Assembly: GCA_963675135.1 (NCBI GenBank)
Contig: OY776132.1
Span: forward strand, 65,546,350 to 65,610,349
Direction: 5' to 3'
DNA length: 64,000 bases
Origin: Galeopsis tetrahit
Lineage: Eukaryota; Streptophyta; Magnoliopsida; Lamiales; Lamiaceae
Each line of letters starts with the position of its first letter. The first letter of the stretch is position 1. The position numbers and the translations under genes are program-made. Shown here piece by piece: positions 61,391 through 64,000 of this stretch. Below the pieces are notes generated by a model, which did not search any database, was not told the origin of the DNA, and saw nothing but the letters and a program-made list of their open reading frames with translations.

Positions 61391-61673
61391 CTCCCTCCGT
61401 CCCATATTAATTTGCATAGGTAGATGAACACAAATATTAAGAAAGTGTAATAATGAGTGGAGTTTTGAGGGGTAATTTTGTAAACCTTTATGCATAAAGT
61501 AAAGAAATGGGTTGACTTTTGTGTATGTGTAGAGAAAAAGTAATGACATTTGTGTAAAATTGAGAATATTGTGAGGGTGGAGTTTATAAAGAATTTTCCA
61601 TTTTAAGGGTGTGAAAGTTATTGTGGGACGTTCAAAAAAGGAAAGTGTGAAAGTTATTGTGGGACGGAGGGAG
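61391..61673. mobile_element. Stowaway MITE
   Basis: Ends 'ctccctccgtcccatattaa' and inverse 'ttattgtgggacggagggag', TA at 61389-61390 and 61674-61675. 283 bases. Near the right end a 25-base phrase ('gtgtgaaagttattgtgggacg') is duplicated. Confidence 0.9.
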
Positions 61674-61702
61674 TACTTCTTTTATTCCAGCAAAAATCAT
61701 AC

Positions 61703-61985
61703 TTCTTTTTTTTTTGATCGGCACGTTTTTTAAAAAATGAAATTTAGTGGTTGATAATGTAAGATAAATGAGGGGTATATTAAGTGATTTGATAAGATGT
61801 AAAGTGAATTTGGTGATGTGTAAAGTAGAAGGTATGAAGAAAAAAAAAGAGTGACAATTTTGAAAATAAAATGATGTTATGAGATTATTAATTTCATGGG
61901 GTATATTTTTCATATTAAAAGAGTGTAAGTAATTTTGGGACGTCCCAATAAGGAAAGTGTACAAGTAATCACGGGACGAAGAGAG
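61703..61985. mobile_element. Degraded Stowaway-like MITE
   Basis: The right end 'cacgggacgaagagag' plus TA resembles a worn Stowaway terminus, and the interior resembles the neighbouring MITE in layout ('gtgtaagtaattttgggacg' then 'aaggaaagtgt'). The left end is weak ('acttctttttttttt'), so the limits are uncertain. Confidence 0.4.
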
Positions 61986-63158
61986 TAATATTAATATATT
62001 AACGAGTATCAGGGTACTCAACTTGGTCAATCAAAGTTACAATTATAAAATGACGTGAAGACTAATTTAAGTATAACCAAGCCTATCACTCGAAGCTTTC
62101 TTACAACAAATTTTAGGGTTGCAACATCAATTTTGAAACAAATAGGGTTAACACCACTAAAATGAAAAGAAAAGAGACTTCATATATACTTTGTATATAT
62201 AATTCGAATTACTCTTATGTATACCACAATTGCATGGTATAATTGAACTATAATTTTCATTTAATTATTATAATATGAGAGATTAAAATTTTAATTGAAC
62301 AATTGAATATATATTTAAATAACTTAAAATTCAATCATATATATGTACTTAATTAGTGCATACAAAAATTTGTCTATAATAATTCTCTTTACATAAAGTA
62401 GATTAGTGGTTCACTTATAAATAAAAATGGTTTTTTAAGAGTATAAGTAACATGATTAATGTCTATAAAAAAAAAAAAAATTGATGATTTAAAGTGTAAT
62501 GTAAAAATATTAATTATTTTCATTTTAAAACATAAAAGAAGAATACTTACCTATACAATTTGAACGGAACGAGTAATAATAATAATTAAAATTGAAAATG
62601 GGATCAAATACTTTTTCCCGTACGTTCCATTTGTCGAGGAGTTCAAATAAAAGAAATACACCAAAAAAGTGTTTTTTTTTCTCGACATTTACATCTTACT
62701 AATAATTCAAATTGAATTCGTGTATGGTTTGAATTTATCGAATCTAATGATGTCGTAATTCGCATTAGCACACAATTTATTTTTATAAAAAAATTCAAGA
62801 GAATGTATATCGATGAATAATTTTGTGGTTGGCCATAAAAAAGGTAAGATTCACATTCAATAAGCTGGAATTTGGTTGGCATTGAAAGAAAGACACTGGT
62901 CAATATTTTCAATTACATACTTTATCTTCCGACTTTTTACAATTGAACCTCCAACATGAATTTTCAAAAATTTAAACGTTCAACATGATTTATTAATTAC
63001 ATGCTAGGTAGGAAATTCAAATTGAAACTGATGAATTGAATTGTACCAAATTCAAACTATAACCAAAATAACTAACTTAGTTCGATTGATTATCCGAATA
63101 ATCAAATTAGAATTATTTTTAATTTAGCTTTTTTTTTTTAATAACATTTCAAAGGAAT
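61986..63158. other. AT-rich intergenic DNA
   Basis: No coding region or element is supported. Confidence 0.4.
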
Positions 63159-63295
63159 TATTAAGTAGTATTAGGGTAGTTTATCTTGGTAGTTATAAAC
63201 TTCTTGTTTGTTATAACTACTCTTTTGTAACATCTCTTATAAATACTCTAATACAAGTCTTTGACTCTCACTTTAGAGAGTCTTTCTATTCTACA
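63159..63295 (+). repeat. Probable short 5' LTR of a Copia element
   Basis: About 137 bases with a TATA-like 'cttataaatactc' at 63238, ending in CTACA directly before a primer-binding site. The beginning is uncertain: 'tattaagtag' may be a mutated 'TG' end. Short LTRs of this kind are common in the Ale/Retrofit lineage. Confidence 0.6.
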
Positions 63296-63373
63296 TGGTA
63301 TCAGCCTAAATCTCTTCTGGGCCTATTTTCTCCCCCTCATTCCTCTCTCGTCTCTTCTTGATCTCCCTCCTCC

Positions 63374-64000
63374 ATGGCTGACCCACCGGCGACCACCTCC
63401 GTCTTTGACGCCACCCTAACCCTTCATGCCATGACTCATCTTGTCACCATCAAGTTAAAACCCACAAATTATCCAATGTGGTATCGACAAGTCCATCCCC
63501 TTCTTGTTACCCAAAAGTTCTTGCCCTACATTGATGGCTCCTCTCCGGCCCCTCCCACCACCGTCACCACCAATGGTGCGTCCTCTCCTAATCCGCTCTA
63601 CACGACTTGGTACTCTCGTGATCAAATCGTGAGTGTTTTCTTGACGTCCACTCTCACAGAAGAAGCCATGGCGGTGACCGTTGGCTGCTCGTCTTCGCTG
63701 GAAATCTGGAATTCCCTCGCTGAGGCTTTCAATCAGCCCTCCAAAGCTCGTGAATTACGCCTAAAAGATGAGCTTCAACTCATCAAGAAAGGTTCAAGAT
63801 CCGTTTCTGATTATGGGGCCGCCTTCAAATACCTGTGCGACCAGCTTTCCTCCATGGGCTGCTCTGTTGATCCTACAGACAAGTCTCATTGGTTTCTTCG
63901 TGGCCTGGGTCCAGATTTTCACGGTTTTTCCACCACTCAAATCAACATCTCGCCTCTCCCCTCGTTTTCAGATCTGCTCGCCAAGGCCGAATCTCACGAC
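63374..64000 (+). CDS. Copia gag, N-terminal part
   Basis: Open from the ATG at 63374 to the window end, 209 codons with no stop. It begins MADPPATTSVFDATLTLHAM, then has the Copia-like N-terminal motif VTIKLKPTNYPMWYRQVHPLL and the UBN2-type gag core with SSLEIWNSLAEAFNQPSKAR, LRLKDELQLIKKGSRSVSDY and FLRGLGPDFHGFSTTQIN. G+C is higher than in the flanking DNA. The frame being intact suggests a young element, but pol cannot be seen. Confidence 0.92.
   Translation, partial: MADPPATTSVFDATLTLHAMTHLVTIKLKPTNYPMWYRQVHPLLVTQKFLPYIDGSSPAPPTTVTTNGASSPNPLYTTWYSRDQIVSVFLTSTLTEEAMAVTVGCSSSLEIWNSLAEAFNQPSKARELRLKDELQLIKKGSRSVSDYGAAFKYLCDQLSSMGCSVDPTDKSHWFLRGLGPDFHGFSTTQINISPLPSFSDLLAKAESHD

Larger units (their letters stand above)
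63159..64000 (+). mobile_element. Copia retrotransposon, 5' part (cut by window end)
   Basis: LTR, primer-binding site 'tggtatcag' at 63296 and the beginning of gag follow each other in the right order. The rest lies beyond the window. Confidence 0.85.

Noticed and set aside
1..64000. CRISPR arrays, bacterial operons, rRNA or intact tRNA genes
   Set aside because: None seen; the window is plant nuclear DNA and no repeat has spacer-like regularity.

Overview
The window looks like nuclear DNA of a flowering plant, almost certainly a eudicot. The background is AT-rich, the one intact host gene has seven exons with GT/AG introns, a plant microRNA gene is present, and most of the rest is plant transposable elements (Stowaway, PIF/Harbinger and CACTA DNA elements; L1-type LINE; Copia and Gypsy LTR elements). 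I cannot name the species; Lamiales is only a guess.

Layout. 1-2220 is AT-rich flank with a ~185-bp tandem repeat. 2432-10017 (+) is a complete gene for an LPA1-type P-loop NTPase / 2-phosphoglycerate-kinase-related protein (731 aa), with a SINE-like insertion nested in a Stowaway element in intron 2 and two small uORFs upstream. 10-16.4 kb is gene-free DNA with a Stowaway MITE and an LTR remnant. 16496-16632 (-) is a MIR172 precursor, with a TATA/GA-repeat promoter candidate near 17.08 kb. 18.8-20.05 kb is a foldback element, 21.2 kb a MITE, and 22.9-23.8 kb a non-autonomous element rich in GATATATCGC motifs. 23.8-25.07 kb holds a broken ankyrin-repeat gene fragment between two identical 131-bp direct repeats. 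25297-30872 is a nearly full-length but dead PIF/Harbinger transposon with a TAA target duplication.

The main structure is 31448-58964, a nest of elements. A degenerate L1-type LINE (ORF1 intact, ORF2 broken) was hit by two LTR elements: a Gypsy-like deletion derivative (35277-38432, duplication CACAA, almost no internal region) and a 19-kb Sirevirus-type Copia element on the minus strand (39646-58769, duplication AGTAT). The Sirevirus has gag, pol and a very long third, env-like ORF. That third ORF is cut by a 4.1-kb CACTA element (42540-46632, duplication TCT), which carries a captured host exon and a DUF8039-like transposon exon. In each case the host reading frame continues in phase across the insertion once one copy of the duplication is counted, so the order of events can be read directly.

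59031-59845 is a solo LTR (duplication ATAAA). 60.8-62.0 kb holds two clear Stowaway MITEs and one doubtful one. 63.16 kb to the end is the 5' end of another Copia element (LTR, primer-binding site, start of gag) that runs off the window.

Only two host loci look functional: the LPA1-like gene and MIR172. I saw no wholly new system. The most unusual things are the three-level nest, the env-like ORF broken by a gene-carrying CACTA element, and the ankyrin fragment framed by identical repeats.
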